The position numbers and the translations under genes were made by a program. A model generated the notes under the pieces. The model saw nothing but the letters and a program-made list of their open reading frames with translations, was not told where the DNA came from and made no database searches. DNA of 64,000 bases from Clostridia bacterium (GTDB lineage: Bacteria; Bacillota; Clostridia; Christensenellales; Borkfalkiaceae), in NCBI GenBank assembly GCA_900770945.1, contig CAAGME010000033.1, forward strand, positions 35,784 through 99,783, given 5' to 3'. Of this stretch, positions 33,733 through 42,198 are shown one piece after another; the first letter of the stretch is position 1; each line of letters starts with the position of its first letter.

Positions 33733-33770
33733 CTCTTAAAATTTTTATTAGCTCTTAAAATTTTTATTAG
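33733..33770. repeat. Perfect 19-bp tandem duplication
   Basis: CTCTTAAAATTTTTATTAG occurs twice with no gap (33733-33751 and 33752-33770), directly before the ribosome site of the DIP1984-like gene. The second unit contributes the AAGAG of the ribosome site on the minus strand. Confidence 0.85.
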
Positions 33771-33776
33771 TAATTT

Positions 33777-34688
33777 TTATTCTTCGATTTTGCAATCCGA
33801 AAGGCGTGGCGCGGAAATTGTTTTTCTGCACTTGCCCGCTTCGTAAAAGCTTATGTTTACGAAAATATCAGAGCCTTTTTCGTAAAATTGACTTTTATCC
33901 CAGTCGCAATAAGTAGTGCCGACGGAAGAATAAAGCACGTCGATAACCGCTTTGCCGTCAACCATAAGCGTGCTTTGCGAAGTAAACTTTTGCTTTAAGC
34001 AAACGCTTTGCGGAAGATAACTTTCAAGCCTTTCTTTAAGCGGCGCGTAACTTTCAGAGCTTTCCTTGTATGCGATTTTTTCCTTGCCGCTTTCGTAAAT
34101 AAGTCCGTCTATAAGCGCGTAAACCTTATTTTCTAACTCTTTAAAGCCTTTGTTGAATTTAAAATAATATTCGGTCTTTAAGCCGCTTAAAGTCTTTTGA
34201 ATTTCTACCGTACCCTCGCTCAGATACGCATGCATAACGTAATCTTCTTTTTCGAAACAACCGGCTATGTACCCCGCAACCGTTTCGCCCGCAGGCTTTC
34301 CGTCGTCGACGTTTTTCTTTACTCTCTCGTCTTTTTCGAACTTTTCAAGCTTTTTTGCGTAAGCCTTTTCGAGCATATCGGAAGAGGAAAACACGAAGTT
34401 GTTGAGAAGATACCCGCCGCCGACGAACACGAGGCACAACACCGCGACGATAGCCGCAACTACACCCAAAATCTTTGCCGTTTTGCCCGCTTTTTTAATT
34501 GCTTGCGCGTTCTCAATGCTTTGGCATTCTCCGCAAAGCATGTCGTTAACGTGCGCAAACCCGTCCGAATCGACGCTTATTATGCCGCTAAGTTCGCTTT
34601 CGTAAACGCCTTGCCATTCGGTTTTCAGTAGCTTTCCGCACCCGCGACAATAGTGTTTGATCCTGCCTCTGTAAATTTTTTTGCTCAT
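33777..34688 (-). CDS. Zinc-ribbon membrane-anchored protein
   Basis: A 303-residue protein. An N-terminal zinc ribbon is split: CRGCGK (residues about 14-19) and CGEC (about 52-55). One transmembrane helix follows (LGVVAAIVAVLCLVFVGGGYL, about 75-97), then an extracellular Lys/Glu-rich domain of about 200 residues of unknown fold (YLSEGTVEIQKTLSG, VDGKAVIDVLYSS). The layout is cytoplasmic sensor-like ribbon, membrane span, exterior domain. AAGGAG precedes ATG 34688; the longer in-frame start overlaps the amidohydrolase and is rejected. It follows that gene by 55 nt. Confidence 0.7.
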   Translation of the reverse strand: MSKKIYRGRIKHYCRGCGKLLKTEWQGVYESELSGIISVDSDGFAHVNDMLCGECQSIENAQAIKKAGKTAKILGVVAAIVAVLCLVFVGGGYLLNNFVFSSSDMLEKAYAKKLEKFEKDERVKKNVDDGKPAGETVAGYIAGCFEKEDYVMHAYLSEGTVEIQKTLSGLKTEYYFKFNKGFKELENKVYALIDGLIYESGKEKIAYKESSESYAPLKERLESYLPQSVCLKQKFTSQSTLMVDGKAVIDVLYSSVGTTYCDWDKSQFYEKGSDIFVNISFYEAGKCRKTISAPRLSDCKIEE

Positions 34689-34743
34689 TTTCTTGCTCCT
34701 TATTTTTTTTCGCCTTATCGGCGTTTTTTCCGTTTTTAACGCC

Positions 34744-36030
34744 TTAATCGATAAATTTATCGAGTTCGGCGGCAACGCGCTTATTTACTTTGAACTTAGG
34801 CTTATCGTAAAGTTTTCCTCTTGCGACAACCTTTTCGACATGCCTTAACGCTCGCAAATCTTCGAGCGGATTTTCTTTTAAAATAATCATGTCCGCGACT
34901 TTGCCCGCTTCTATGCTGCCCGTTTCGTCGCCTATCCCAGCAAGCAAAGCGGCTTGTTTTGTCGCCGAGTAGATTGCGAAAGAATTAGAAACGCCTACAA
35001 ACTTCTTAAAGTAATAAAGTTCGCGCCAAAAGTCGTACTGCGTTATCCACGGACAGCCCACGTCGTTACCCAAAACGACGGGAATATCGTTTTCGAGTGC
35101 CGCCTTTGCGCAATCGATTATGCCGTTAAACACCACGTTGCCGTTGAAGCGTTCGACTTCGGAAGCGGAAGAAACGGAAGAAGGAAAGAGCGCGTACGGA
35201 AGCGCGGGGGAGAGCGTCGTGCAGAGGGTTGCGCCCGTTTCCTTAAAAAGCTTTATTATCTTTTCGTCCGGCTTTGCGCCGTGTTCTATGGAATCTACTC
35301 CGTTTTCGAGCGCGACCTTAACTCCTATCGGCGATTCGACGTGCGCCGCTACTTTAAGCCCCGCTTCGTGCGCGCGTTCGCAAGTCGCGCGGACAATTTT
35401 CGGCGGCATTTTAAGTTCCCCGGGAACGCCTTTTTGCTTTGCGTCCAGAACGCCGCCCGTTATCATGAGTTTTATCAGGTCTACTTTTTCCTTAACGCAT
35501 TCGTCAACGAGTTTCGCCGCCTCTTCTTCGCTCGTAATGGCTACGGCGACCGAACCCGCCATGTGTCCGCCCGGCACCGATATGCCTTGATTTGCAGCGA
35601 GTATTCTCGGTCCGTCCTTTTTGCCCGCGGCGATTTCGTCACGCAATCTCGTATCGAACGAGCCAAGCCCGCCGACCGTTCTGATCGTCGTAACGCCGCT
35701 TAAAAGTTCGAGCTTTGCAAAAGAAGCTACCATTTTGTACGCGACCGCGCGTGTTAAGCCGTTCGCCATAATGGTTTTGACGAGCTTTGCGTTGTCGCGC
35801 TGCTTTTTTTGCGGCTTGCCGTTGCCGGCGAGATGCACATGCATATTGATAAGCCCGGGCATAATATACCCGCCTTTTAAGTCGATTTCTTTGTACCCGC
35901 TAATATCTGCTGCGCCTTTTTCGACAAGCGAAGTTATCTTTTCGCCGTCCGTTAAAATCACCGAGTTTTCTTTTATACAGCAATCCTTTTCTCCCGTTAT
36001 AACCTTTCCGTTTGTAAACGCGTATTTCAT
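34744..36030 (-). CDS. Amidohydrolase (imidazolonepropionase/prolidase-like)
   Basis: A 428-residue metal-dependent hydrolase of the amidohydrolase superfamily. The metal site is NMHVHLAG (HxH), a Lys-type ligand region (DLIKLMITGGV), KVAAHVES (His), DSIEHGAKP (His) and LGNDVGCPW (Asp). This subgroup (COG1228) includes Xaa-Pro/Xaa-Arg dipeptidases and imidazolonepropionase; it lacks neighbouring hut genes, so a cytosolic dipeptidase or unknown amide hydrolase is more likely. AAGGAGG precedes ATG 36030. Its leader carries the ATATCG-linked hairpin array and upstream tandem AT-rich repeats. Confidence 0.85.
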   Translation of the reverse strand: MKYAFTNGKVITGEKDCCIKENSVILTDGEKITSLVEKGAADISGYKEIDLKGGYIMPGLINMHVHLAGNGKPQKKQRDNAKLVKTIMANGLTRAVAYKMVASFAKLELLSGVTTIRTVGGLGSFDTRLRDEIAAGKKDGPRILAANQGISVPGGHMAGSVAVAITSEEEAAKLVDECVKEKVDLIKLMITGGVLDAKQKGVPGELKMPPKIVRATCERAHEAGLKVAAHVESPIGVKVALENGVDSIEHGAKPDEKIIKLFKETGATLCTTLSPALPYALFPSSVSSASEVERFNGNVVFNGIIDCAKAALENDIPVVLGNDVGCPWITQYDFWRELYYFKKFVGVSNSFAIYSATKQAALLAGIGDETGSIEAGKVADMIILKENPLEDLRALRHVEKVVARGKLYDKPKFKVNKRVAAELDKFID

Positions 36031-36065
36031 TCTGCGCCCTCCTTTAAATAAGTCCTTATTCTCTC

Positions 36066-36172
36066 TCGCGCTTGCCGCGCGAATATCGGTTGCCACCCGT
36101 GGCAAATATCGACCGCTTGAAAAGCGGCATATCGATTGCGCCATCGGCGCAAATATCGAGCGCGCAGTGTGC
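36066..36172. repeat. Array of different hairpins joined by a constant ATATCG linker
   Basis: ATATCG occurs at 36083, 36106, 36129 and 36153, i.e. every 23-24 bp. Each interval holds a short palindrome of different sequence: CGCGCTTGCCGCGCG, TTGCCAC-CC-GTGGCAA, CCGCTT-GAA-AAGCGG, TTGCGCC-AT-CGGCGCAA, then GCGCGC...GC. Stem bases differ from unit to unit but remain complementary. It lies in the 5' leader of the amidohydrolase gene. Confidence 0.8.
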
Positions 36173-36181
36173 TTTTATATA

Positions 36182-36247
36182 CATATATATTTATTTTATC
36201 ATACAACTAACGTTCATATATATTTATTTTACCATACGAATAGCGTT
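36182..36247. repeat. Two 33-bp AT-rich tandem repeats (promoter region)
   Basis: CATATATATTTATTTTAT... (36182-36214) is repeated at 36215-36247 with about four differences. On the minus strand each unit carries TATG(A/G)TAAAAT, a possible -10. This is the likely promoter area of the amidohydrolase operon, upstream of the hairpin array. Confidence 0.7.
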
Positions 36248-36342
36248 TTTATCAAGCGAAACGAACGATTATTTAGCGAGAGAAAAGCAAAACGAGAGAA
36301 AAGTCCGTTTAAAAGGCTGTTCCCTCGTTATGTTTAATCATT

Positions 36343-37530
36343 TTAAAGCATGATTGCTTTTATAGCGGCTATCTGCTCCGCCGTCACGCCGCAATCTAAA
36401 AGACAGTTTTCAGCTTGTTTTGCAAGTGTGTCGCCATCATAGAAGTTCACTCTGTACGCCGCGCCGCCCTTCTTTTTCGACTTATTATAAGTAGTCAAAT
36501 CGAAAAGTTCCTTTCTCGTAGGATTAGATACTTGCTTAGAAGGTTTTGCAATTACCCCGAAGTTAGAAAACATATAATCTATGTACAAATCGTGGTCACT
36601 CACCCCGAGCAAGGCGTTGAGTAGATACGTTACCATGCCCGTTCTGTCTGTACCGATGTTGCAGTGATAATACATAGGATAATTGTTTCTATCCGCAAGC
36701 ACGGTAAAGAATGCTTTGATTTGCTCTTTGCTGATTTCAACGTCTGCGCCGCCGTCCATCGGAATAGCGATATAGTTTACGCCGTCCACCATGGAATAAG
36801 TGACTTCGTCCGTAGTGCCGGGGTAGCCGTTCTGTCCTTTTTCACGCAAGTCGATTTCGGTTTTTATTCCGAGCTTTTTGAACGCCTTTATACCGTCCGC
36901 GGTGATTTCCGGATTAACTTTATAACCCGTATCGTCGCCGCCTTTAACCCAGCCGTCGGGGTAACTCTCGTTAAGTCTGCCGCCGCGGAACAAAAGACCT
37001 TGCTTAACGCGTGTGCCGCTTTGAGTTTTCCAACCGCCCACGTCGCGCACGTTCGTAATGCCGTCGATATAGAGGTTGCGCGGACCTTCCGCCGTAGCGA
37101 AGCTCCCGACCGCGCTTTCCTTGCCGTCTTTTAAAGCTTCTTTTACTTTCCAATAATACTTAGTCGCCGCTTTAAGGTTATAAATCGACACGCTTTCGCC
37201 CTTTGTCGCATACTCTTCCGCGCCGCTCATATCGGCGTTTTCGGACAAGTAAACGGAATAATACTCGCAAGTTTTAGAATTTTCCCAAGTGAGCGTGATT
37301 GCCTCCGGGCGGGATTTTTCCGCTTTGCCGTCAATAGAGATATCGAGAAACACCGGTCTTTCGCCGTAAATATATTCGGCTTGCGCGCTCGTGTGAAACT
37401 CTAACGGCGTTGAATATTCCGTAAGCGTTATCCCTTCGATTTTTTCTTCGACTCTTTGGCAAGAAGCGAGGAATACAACCGTAATCACGGCAAGAAGTAA
37501 AGCTATAACTCGTTTATTAAACATTTTCAT
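36343..37530 (-). CDS. Tyrosine-phosphatase-like lipoprotein (DSP/Siw14-like)
   Basis: A 395-residue exported lipoprotein: signal residues 1-24 ending VFLASC. Residues about 80-150 form a fibronectin-type-III-like fold (LTWENSKTCEYYSVYLSEN...TKYYWKVKEA). Residues about 155-395 are a tyrosine phosphatase of the Y_phosphatase3 type: NVRDVGGW, GLLFRGGRL, TEIDLREKG and the active-site loop HCNIGTDRTG with nucleophile Cys290. Targets could be phospho-amino acids, inositol phosphates or phospholipids outside the cell. AGGAAG precedes the ATG. It is paralogous to the gene at 39030-40268, with a nuclease-fold lipoprotein between them. Confidence 0.85.
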   Translation of the reverse strand: MKMFNKRVIALLLAVITVVFLASCQRVEEKIEGITLTEYSTPLEFHTSAQAEYIYGERPVFLDISIDGKAEKSRPEAITLTWENSKTCEYYSVYLSENADMSGAEEYATKGESVSIYNLKAATKYYWKVKEALKDGKESAVGSFATAEGPRNLYIDGITNVRDVGGWKTQSGTRVKQGLLFRGGRLNESYPDGWVKGGDDTGYKVNPEITADGIKAFKKLGIKTEIDLREKGQNGYPGTTDEVTYSMVDGVNYIAIPMDGGADVEISKEQIKAFFTVLADRNNYPMYYHCNIGTDRTGMVTYLLNALLGVSDHDLYIDYMFSNFGVIAKPSKQVSNPTRKELFDLTTYNKSKKKGGAAYRVNFYDGDTLAKQAENCLLDCGVTAEQIAAIKAIML

Positions 37531-37557
37531 AATTTATCTTCCTTTAAAAAGCTTGCG

Positions 37558-38988
37558 TTATCTTACCGTGACGACGGCTTTAAACCCGAAGTGATCGGTG
37601 TTTAAAACGTAACTGTCAATGAGCGTGTGGCTTTTCAGGCTTAACCCTTTCACGATTATATTGTCAGCGGGGATATTGCCGCGGAGCGTAAATATAGTTC
37701 CGTCGTTTACCATCGAAAATCCGCTCGTTTTAAAAATTTCGTACTCGTCGGTTTGGCTCGGATTGAAGTCGCCGAGGATAACAACGCCGTCGAAGCGTTT
37801 ACTATCTTCGATAATGCCCTCGTACTGCGCCTTTCTCACGGTTTTTGCAACCGCGGTATCGCTGCCCATGTGTCCGTCTGCGCAAAGGTGAACGGAATAA
37901 AAAGCAACTTGTTTGCCGCAAAGCTCATACACGGCGCGAACGGCGTAATATCTTTGAGTTATCTTTTCGCTGCCGTTGACAATGCCCGAATAGGTGAGCG
38001 GAATTATATTCATTGTTTCGGGCTTTATCTTGCTTGAAAACCTGAGGCACGAAGCCGCGCCGCTCAGATTATACATGGTCGTGCCGCTATTGACGTTAAG
38101 CACGCTGTTCACGTTGTCGCTCACAACCGTTCCTTTTTTATCCGTAATGTTTTCGGTTATGCTTTCGTTTGCGATGTTGGTGTTGATAACGTCCTCAAAC
38201 GAGAAAATGTCCGCGTTTACGTCGGTTATCATCTTCTTCCAGTTTGCAAAGTATTCGTTTGCGGTGAGCGGATTTTTTTCGTCCGCATAATGGAATTGTC
38301 CGCAGTTGAAGCACGCAAGCGTGAGTTCTTTGGAAATATCCGTCAACGTATAGTAAGTTTTAGTCGCAACCTTTTCTATCTTTGCTTCCACGGGATTCCG
38401 CGAAGAAATGTAAAGCGTAGTTGCGTTTGCGGGAACGGTTACTTCTATCGAATCGTAATAAGTGTTAAGGTTTTGGCTTTTAACCATATTCTTATACACA
38501 ACCGCATCGTTTGAGTCGGCAAAAATTATTCCGAAGTAATTTTTTGCTTGAACGGCAAGCGTTATAACGTACCTTTCGCCCGCCCTTACCGCAAGCTTTT
38601 TTGCGTTGTAACTCGTATTGCTTTCCGCAACCGCCTTTCCGCTCGTTACGGCGTAGCGCGTGTCGGCTTTCGTTTCGGCTTGCACCGCGGCGTATTCGTC
38701 GAATTTTGCGGGAGCGACCTTTTTGCCGTCCGGCACCTTAACTTCCGTCTTTTTGCCGTCTATAACGTAATATCCGCCCGAAACGTCAATCGGCATTTCG
38801 CCGTCTTTAACTTCGATTTTGCCCTTTTTGTCGACTTTTCCGTCCGAATAGGTTATCGTCCATTCGCGTGCGGAATCGCTCTCCACGCCCGTCACCTTTG
38901 CCCCTTGCGGAAGCTTAGCGCAACCAAAGAAGCTTGCGAGCGCGCTTATGGCAACAGCCGCTGCCGCTGCCTTAAAAAATTTTTTCAT
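37558..38988 (-). CDS. Endonuclease/exonuclease/phosphatase-fold lipoprotein
   Basis: A 476-residue lipoprotein with signal and lipobox ALASFFGC at residues 15-22. Residues about 30-80 form a small repeat-like beta domain (TGVESDSAREWTITYSDGK). The C-terminal half is an EEP (DNase I-like) domain: ELTLACFNCGQFHY, DIFSFEDV, AFYSVHLCADG and VVILGDFNPSQTDEY with the catalytic Asn/Asp/His set, ending TDHFGFKAVV. Such enzymes cleave phosphodiesters or inositol/sphingolipid phosphates. It lies 27 nt upstream of one phosphatase lipoprotein and 41 nt downstream of the other; the three are probably an operon working on the same exterior phosphorylated substrate (inference). Confidence 0.82.
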   Translation of the reverse strand: MKKFFKAAAAAVAISALASFFGCAKLPQGAKVTGVESDSAREWTITYSDGKVDKKGKIEVKDGEMPIDVSGGYYVIDGKKTEVKVPDGKKVAPAKFDEYAAVQAETKADTRYAVTSGKAVAESNTSYNAKKLAVRAGERYVITLAVQAKNYFGIIFADSNDAVVYKNMVKSQNLNTYYDSIEVTVPANATTLYISSRNPVEAKIEKVATKTYYTLTDISKELTLACFNCGQFHYADEKNPLTANEYFANWKKMITDVNADIFSFEDVINTNIANESITENITDKKGTVVSDNVNSVLNVNSGTTMYNLSGAASCLRFSSKIKPETMNIIPLTYSGIVNGSEKITQRYYAVRAVYELCGKQVAFYSVHLCADGHMGSDTAVAKTVRKAQYEGIIEDSKRFDGVVILGDFNPSQTDEYEIFKTSGFSMVNDGTIFTLRGNIPADNIIVKGLSLKSHTLIDSYVLNTDHFGFKAVVTVR

Positions 38989-39029
38989 ATTCTACCTTCC
39001 TTTTTATCAAAAATATCGCGTTTACGCGC

Positions 39030-40268
39030 TTATAACCCCGCGTTTCCTAAAAGTATGGAGCGGACTTTTTCTATCGTTTCGCTATTGACCCCGCACTTTT
39101 CCGTCAGGCAATTTTCGGCTTTTTCCTTTATGGTTTCGCCCGCGCAAGCCTTTATGTAATTTCCGAAGTCGTCGTTCATTTCCTTTACGGAAGTTCTTTC
39201 GTCCTTTTTTGTTACGGGCGTGCGAAGAGCTATCGTGCCGAAGTTGGAGAACATATAGTCGCGGTATAAATCGGCTTCTTCGACCCCGCAAATCGCGCCG
39301 AGCAAGAATGCAATCATGCCCGTTCTGTTCGTGCCTATGTTACAGTGAAAGTACACGGGATAATTGTCTTTTTGCGCTAAGATATCGAATACTTTTTTGA
39401 TTTCCGTAATATTGCTTTCCAAAAGCGCGCCGCTACCGTTCAAGTACACGGGTTCGATATTGACGAGGTTTTCGCCCAAAACCTTATTGACCGCCGAGCC
39501 TATTATTTTGGCTTGGTCCTCCGTTTGCACCATGCCGCCGACCTTTTTTCCGCCGCCGGGATAGCCGTTGCCGTTGGTGTTTCGCAAATCTATTTCGGTT
39601 TTTATGCCGAGAACTTTTGCAAAAACCTTTGCGCCGGCAGCCGTAATTTCCGGCTCCATAACGCAATATTCGTCCCTAACGTCGTTTTCCGCGCTGAATC
39701 CTTTGGAATAACTGTTGTTAAGCCTCCCGCCGCGGTAGATAAGCCCTTGCTTAATCTTGTTGGAAGCGGAATACCCGCCGAGGTCGCGCACGTTCGTAAC
39801 GCCCTCTATAAAGAGGTTCCTCGGTCCGTCGGCTTTTATAAAAAAGCTTCCCGTTTCGCTCGTAACGCCGTTCTGAGCGGCTTCTTTAACGCGCCAATAA
39901 TACTCGACGCCCGTTAAAAGGTTGTAAAGCTCAAGCTTTTCTTCCGATACGGGATACATTACGGCGTTTGAAAAATCGGGGGATAGGGACAGCTCGACCG
40001 AGTAATACTCACACCTTCTAACATTCTTCCATGTAAGCGTTACGGGGAGCGGACGCGAATATTCGTGCTTGCCGTCAATCGCCTCGTCCATTTCGGCGGG
40101 GTCCGTGCCGTTAAGGTACGCAAGTTGCGCTTCGGTGTGAATTTCTATTCCGCCGTCGAACTTTGCAAGCGTTATGCCCGTCTTTTCCGTTTTTCCGCAA
40201 GCAAAAAGGGCGAAAGCAAGCGCGACTACAAGCGAAAACGCCATAACGCGCTTAAAAATACTTTTCAT
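39030..40268 (-). CDS. Tyrosine-phosphatase-like lipoprotein, paralogue
   Basis: A 412-residue lipoprotein, first of the three-gene run. The signal ends ALFAC at residue about 23. As in its paralogue, an FN3-like domain (LTWKNVRRCEYYSVELSLS...EYYWRVKEA) precedes the phosphatase core with NVRDLGGY, GLIYRGGRL, TEIDLRNTNGNGYPGGGK and HCNIGTNRTG (nucleophile Cys309). It differs by an insertion near QTEDQAKIIGSAVN. AAGGAAGG lies 10 nt before ATG 40268; an upstream in-frame start would precede a poor signal sequence. The two paralogues share order and motifs but are well diverged, suggesting an old duplication. Confidence 0.85.
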   Translation of the reverse strand: MKSIFKRVMAFSLVVALAFALFACGKTEKTGITLAKFDGGIEIHTEAQLAYLNGTDPAEMDEAIDGKHEYSRPLPVTLTWKNVRRCEYYSVELSLSPDFSNAVMYPVSEEKLELYNLLTGVEYYWRVKEAAQNGVTSETGSFFIKADGPRNLFIEGVTNVRDLGGYSASNKIKQGLIYRGGRLNNSYSKGFSAENDVRDEYCVMEPEITAAGAKVFAKVLGIKTEIDLRNTNGNGYPGGGKKVGGMVQTEDQAKIIGSAVNKVLGENLVNIEPVYLNGSGALLESNITEIKKVFDILAQKDNYPVYFHCNIGTNRTGMIAFLLGAICGVEEADLYRDYMFSNFGTIALRTPVTKKDERTSVKEMNDDFGNYIKACAGETIKEKAENCLTEKCGVNSETIEKVRSILLGNAGL

Positions 40269-40408
40269 TCGATAAATACCTTCCTTTTTATCTTTCCTTA
40301 TTATTTTAATTCTTTTTTTTCTTTTTGTCCATTGCAAAAATAATACAACTACATTGCATTTTTTATTCCGTTTTACTTTTTTTTACTTATACCGAATTAT
40401 TTTAAGCA

Positions 40409-40439
40409 AAAGAAAAGACGGCTTATAAAAAACCGCCTT
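40409..40439 (-). terminator. Terminator after the 40462-40944 gene
   Basis: On the minus strand AAGGCGG (40439-40433) pairs with CCGTCTT (40421-40415) with one G-T pair and is followed by TTCTTTT. Confidence 0.7.
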
Positions 40440-40461
40440 GTAATTACAATATGAAAATATT

Positions 40462-40944
40462 TTATTCGTCCTTATGGTAAACGAAACCGCAGTATTCGCA
40501 CGTTAAAACGCCGTTCTTTTTTTCAAGCGGCGCGCCGCAGTTGGGGCATTTTCTTTGTGCCACTTGCTCGCGGCGTTCGTTTACCGTCAGGGTTTTACCG
40601 TCAAACAAATACCCTACTATATATCGCTTATCGATACATTTTTTTATGTTGTTGACTACGTTTTGCTCGGTGTCGCTAACTTGCATGGCAATCGATTTTA
40701 CGTCGTAAAGCTTGTCGGAATACACCGCCATCACGACTTTTGAAAGGGTAATCTTGTCGCTGTAATTTATCCATACTATCGGGATAGCGTAAAAGCCCGC
40801 GCCGAGATAAACTATGCACACGACCATAAGCCATTGAATTTTGCCTATCGAAAGTATCAGCCCGACAATCGCCGCGGCATACAAAACAGACATAACCGTC
40901 GCAACGATAAGCATCACCGTAAGTTGATTTTTTATTCTTTTCAT
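40462..40944 (-). CDS. Two-helix membrane protein with C-terminal zinc ribbon
   Basis: A 160-residue protein. Residues 8-60 form two transmembrane helices (LTVMLIVATVMSVLYAAAIVG and a second about 35-55). After a cytoplasmic helical segment comes a zinc ribbon at the end: CPNCGAPLEKKNGVLTCEYCG (two CxxC knuckles, residues about 133-153). The family is not recognised; such ribbons often mediate protein or nucleic-acid contacts. It is monocistronic with its own terminator. Confidence 0.7.
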   Translation of the reverse strand: MKRIKNQLTVMLIVATVMSVLYAAAIVGLILSIGKIQWLMVVCIVYLGAGFYAIPIVWINYSDKITLSKVVMAVYSDKLYDVKSIAMQVSDTEQNVVNNIKKCIDKRYIVGYLFDGKTLTVNERREQVAQRKCPNCGAPLEKKNGVLTCEYCGFVYHKDE

Positions 40945-40999
40945 TTTTTTACCGTTTTCGTTTGATTTTACATAAGTATATCACGGACGAGGGTAAAAA

Positions 41000-42058
41000 T
41001 CAAGCGTTATTTTCTAAGCGAGCAAAAAAAATTTCATTGAACGTTACTTCTTTTTCGTTAGGGAATTTTTCGACGAGCTTTTTGTGGTATTCGAGCGATT
41101 TTTCCTTTTCTCCCGATTCAAAGTACAGCGAACAAAGCTCTAATGCGGGGTAGTAAAACGAGTATTTTTTGTCCGAAAACCCAAACTCTTCTTCCTCGGC
41201 AAAAAAGCACGCTTTAAGGAAAAACTCCGCGCTTTTTATCTTTGCTCTTCGCGCCGAAAACCCTAAAAAAAACAAATATTCGGGCGTAGGGTTAAGCGTA
41301 GAAAGCCCTTCTATAAGTCGATTAAACGCCTTTTTGTATTCACCCAAGGCGATTAAGGCGCGCGCAAAAATTATCTTCGCCGCAACTCTTTCCCATTCGG
41401 AAGCGATAAGCGGATACCCGATTTTCAAGACCTTTAAGCACTTTTTATAATAGCCGTTAAAGTAAAGTTCACGCGAGTAATAAAAGTAGTCTCGCCCGCA
41501 AAACTTTACGCCGCGCTTTAAAGCTTTCCTGTATAATTCGAGGTTTCTTTTCCCGCTCGGCTTATCCGCCTCCTTTCTGTGTTCGACTGTTATTTCGACT
41601 TTTTCGACCTTACCTATTAGCGGCACGGCTTCATGCACGAACCCGCAAAAATAAAGTCCCCTTTTAATCATTCTTTCGCGAAAAAAAGAGAACGTCGGCT
41701 CGTTGTTTTCGTTAAAGCCCATAGCGTAGGAGAACATGTAAATATCCTTGTCGGCACTCTCTTTGAGCTTTTTTATTTTTTCCGCTTCTTCGCTTTTTAT
41801 AACGTCGTCCGCGTCGAGCCACATTACGTAATCGCCCGTTGCCGCTTCAAAAGCAAAATTTCTTGCGGCGGAAAAATCGTCACGCCAGGAAAAATAAAAA
41901 ACGTTCGGCGTAAACGAAAGCGCAACGTTTACCGTTTTGTCCGTAGACCCCGTGTCGACGACTATTATTTCGTCGGCATACGTTTTTGCGGTTTTCAGCG
42001 CGCGGGATAAAACCGCCTCCTCGTTTTTGACAATCATACATAAAGACAAAGTTTTCAT
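41000..42058 (-). CDS. Family 2 glycosyltransferase with TPR-like C-terminus
   Basis: A 352-residue protein. Residues 1-200 are a GT-A fold: SLCMIVKNEEAVLSRAL, EIIVVDTGSTDKT and the metal-binding VMWLDADD, typical of SunS/SpsA-like glycosyltransferases. Residues about 200-350 are TPR-like helices (ARALIALGEYKKAFNRLIEGL; YFESGEKEKSLEYHKKLVEKFP). GT2-TPR enzymes often glycosylate proteins. It is divergent from the collagen-like gene, and in exosporium collagen loci glycosyltransferases commonly modify the collagen region, so that protein is the likely substrate (inference). Motif copy D lies in frame in this gene, encoding NRLIEGL. Confidence 0.85.
   Translation of the reverse strand: MKTLSLCMIVKNEEAVLSRALKTAKTYADEIIVVDTGSTDKTVNVALSFTPNVFYFSWRDDFSAARNFAFEAATGDYVMWLDADDVIKSEEAEKIKKLKESADKDIYMFSYAMGFNENNEPTFSFFRERMIKRGLYFCGFVHEAVPLIGKVEKVEITVEHRKEADKPSGKRNLELYRKALKRGVKFCGRDYFYYSRELYFNGYYKKCLKVLKIGYPLIASEWERVAAKIIFARALIALGEYKKAFNRLIEGLSTLNPTPEYLFFLGFSARRAKIKSAEFFLKACFFAEEEEFGFSDKKYSFYYPALELCSLYFESGEKEKSLEYHKKLVEKFPNEKEVTFNEIFFARLENNA
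41303..41324 (+). repeat. Dispersed 22-bp motif, copy D (inside a gene)
   Basis: AAGCCC-T-TCTATAAGTCGATTA, in the glycosyltransferase gene, read on the minus strand as NRLIEGL. Identical to intergenic copy C. Confidence 0.7.
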
Positions 42059-42198
42059 ACTCTATTATATGCGTTATATGTATAAAAATTTTATAGTCGT
42101 AACGCAAAGAGCAAAAGCAACGTATCATGTATAGACGGTTTATGCCGTTAATTTTTGCCGTCGAAATTATTTGGCGACGGCTTTACAAGGAGATAATT

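Noticed and set aside
36066..36172. CRISPR array
   Set aside because: Although a short constant unit recurs at regular spacing, the constant part is only 6-7 bp, the variable parts are palindromes of 15-18 bp, and no cas gene is near.
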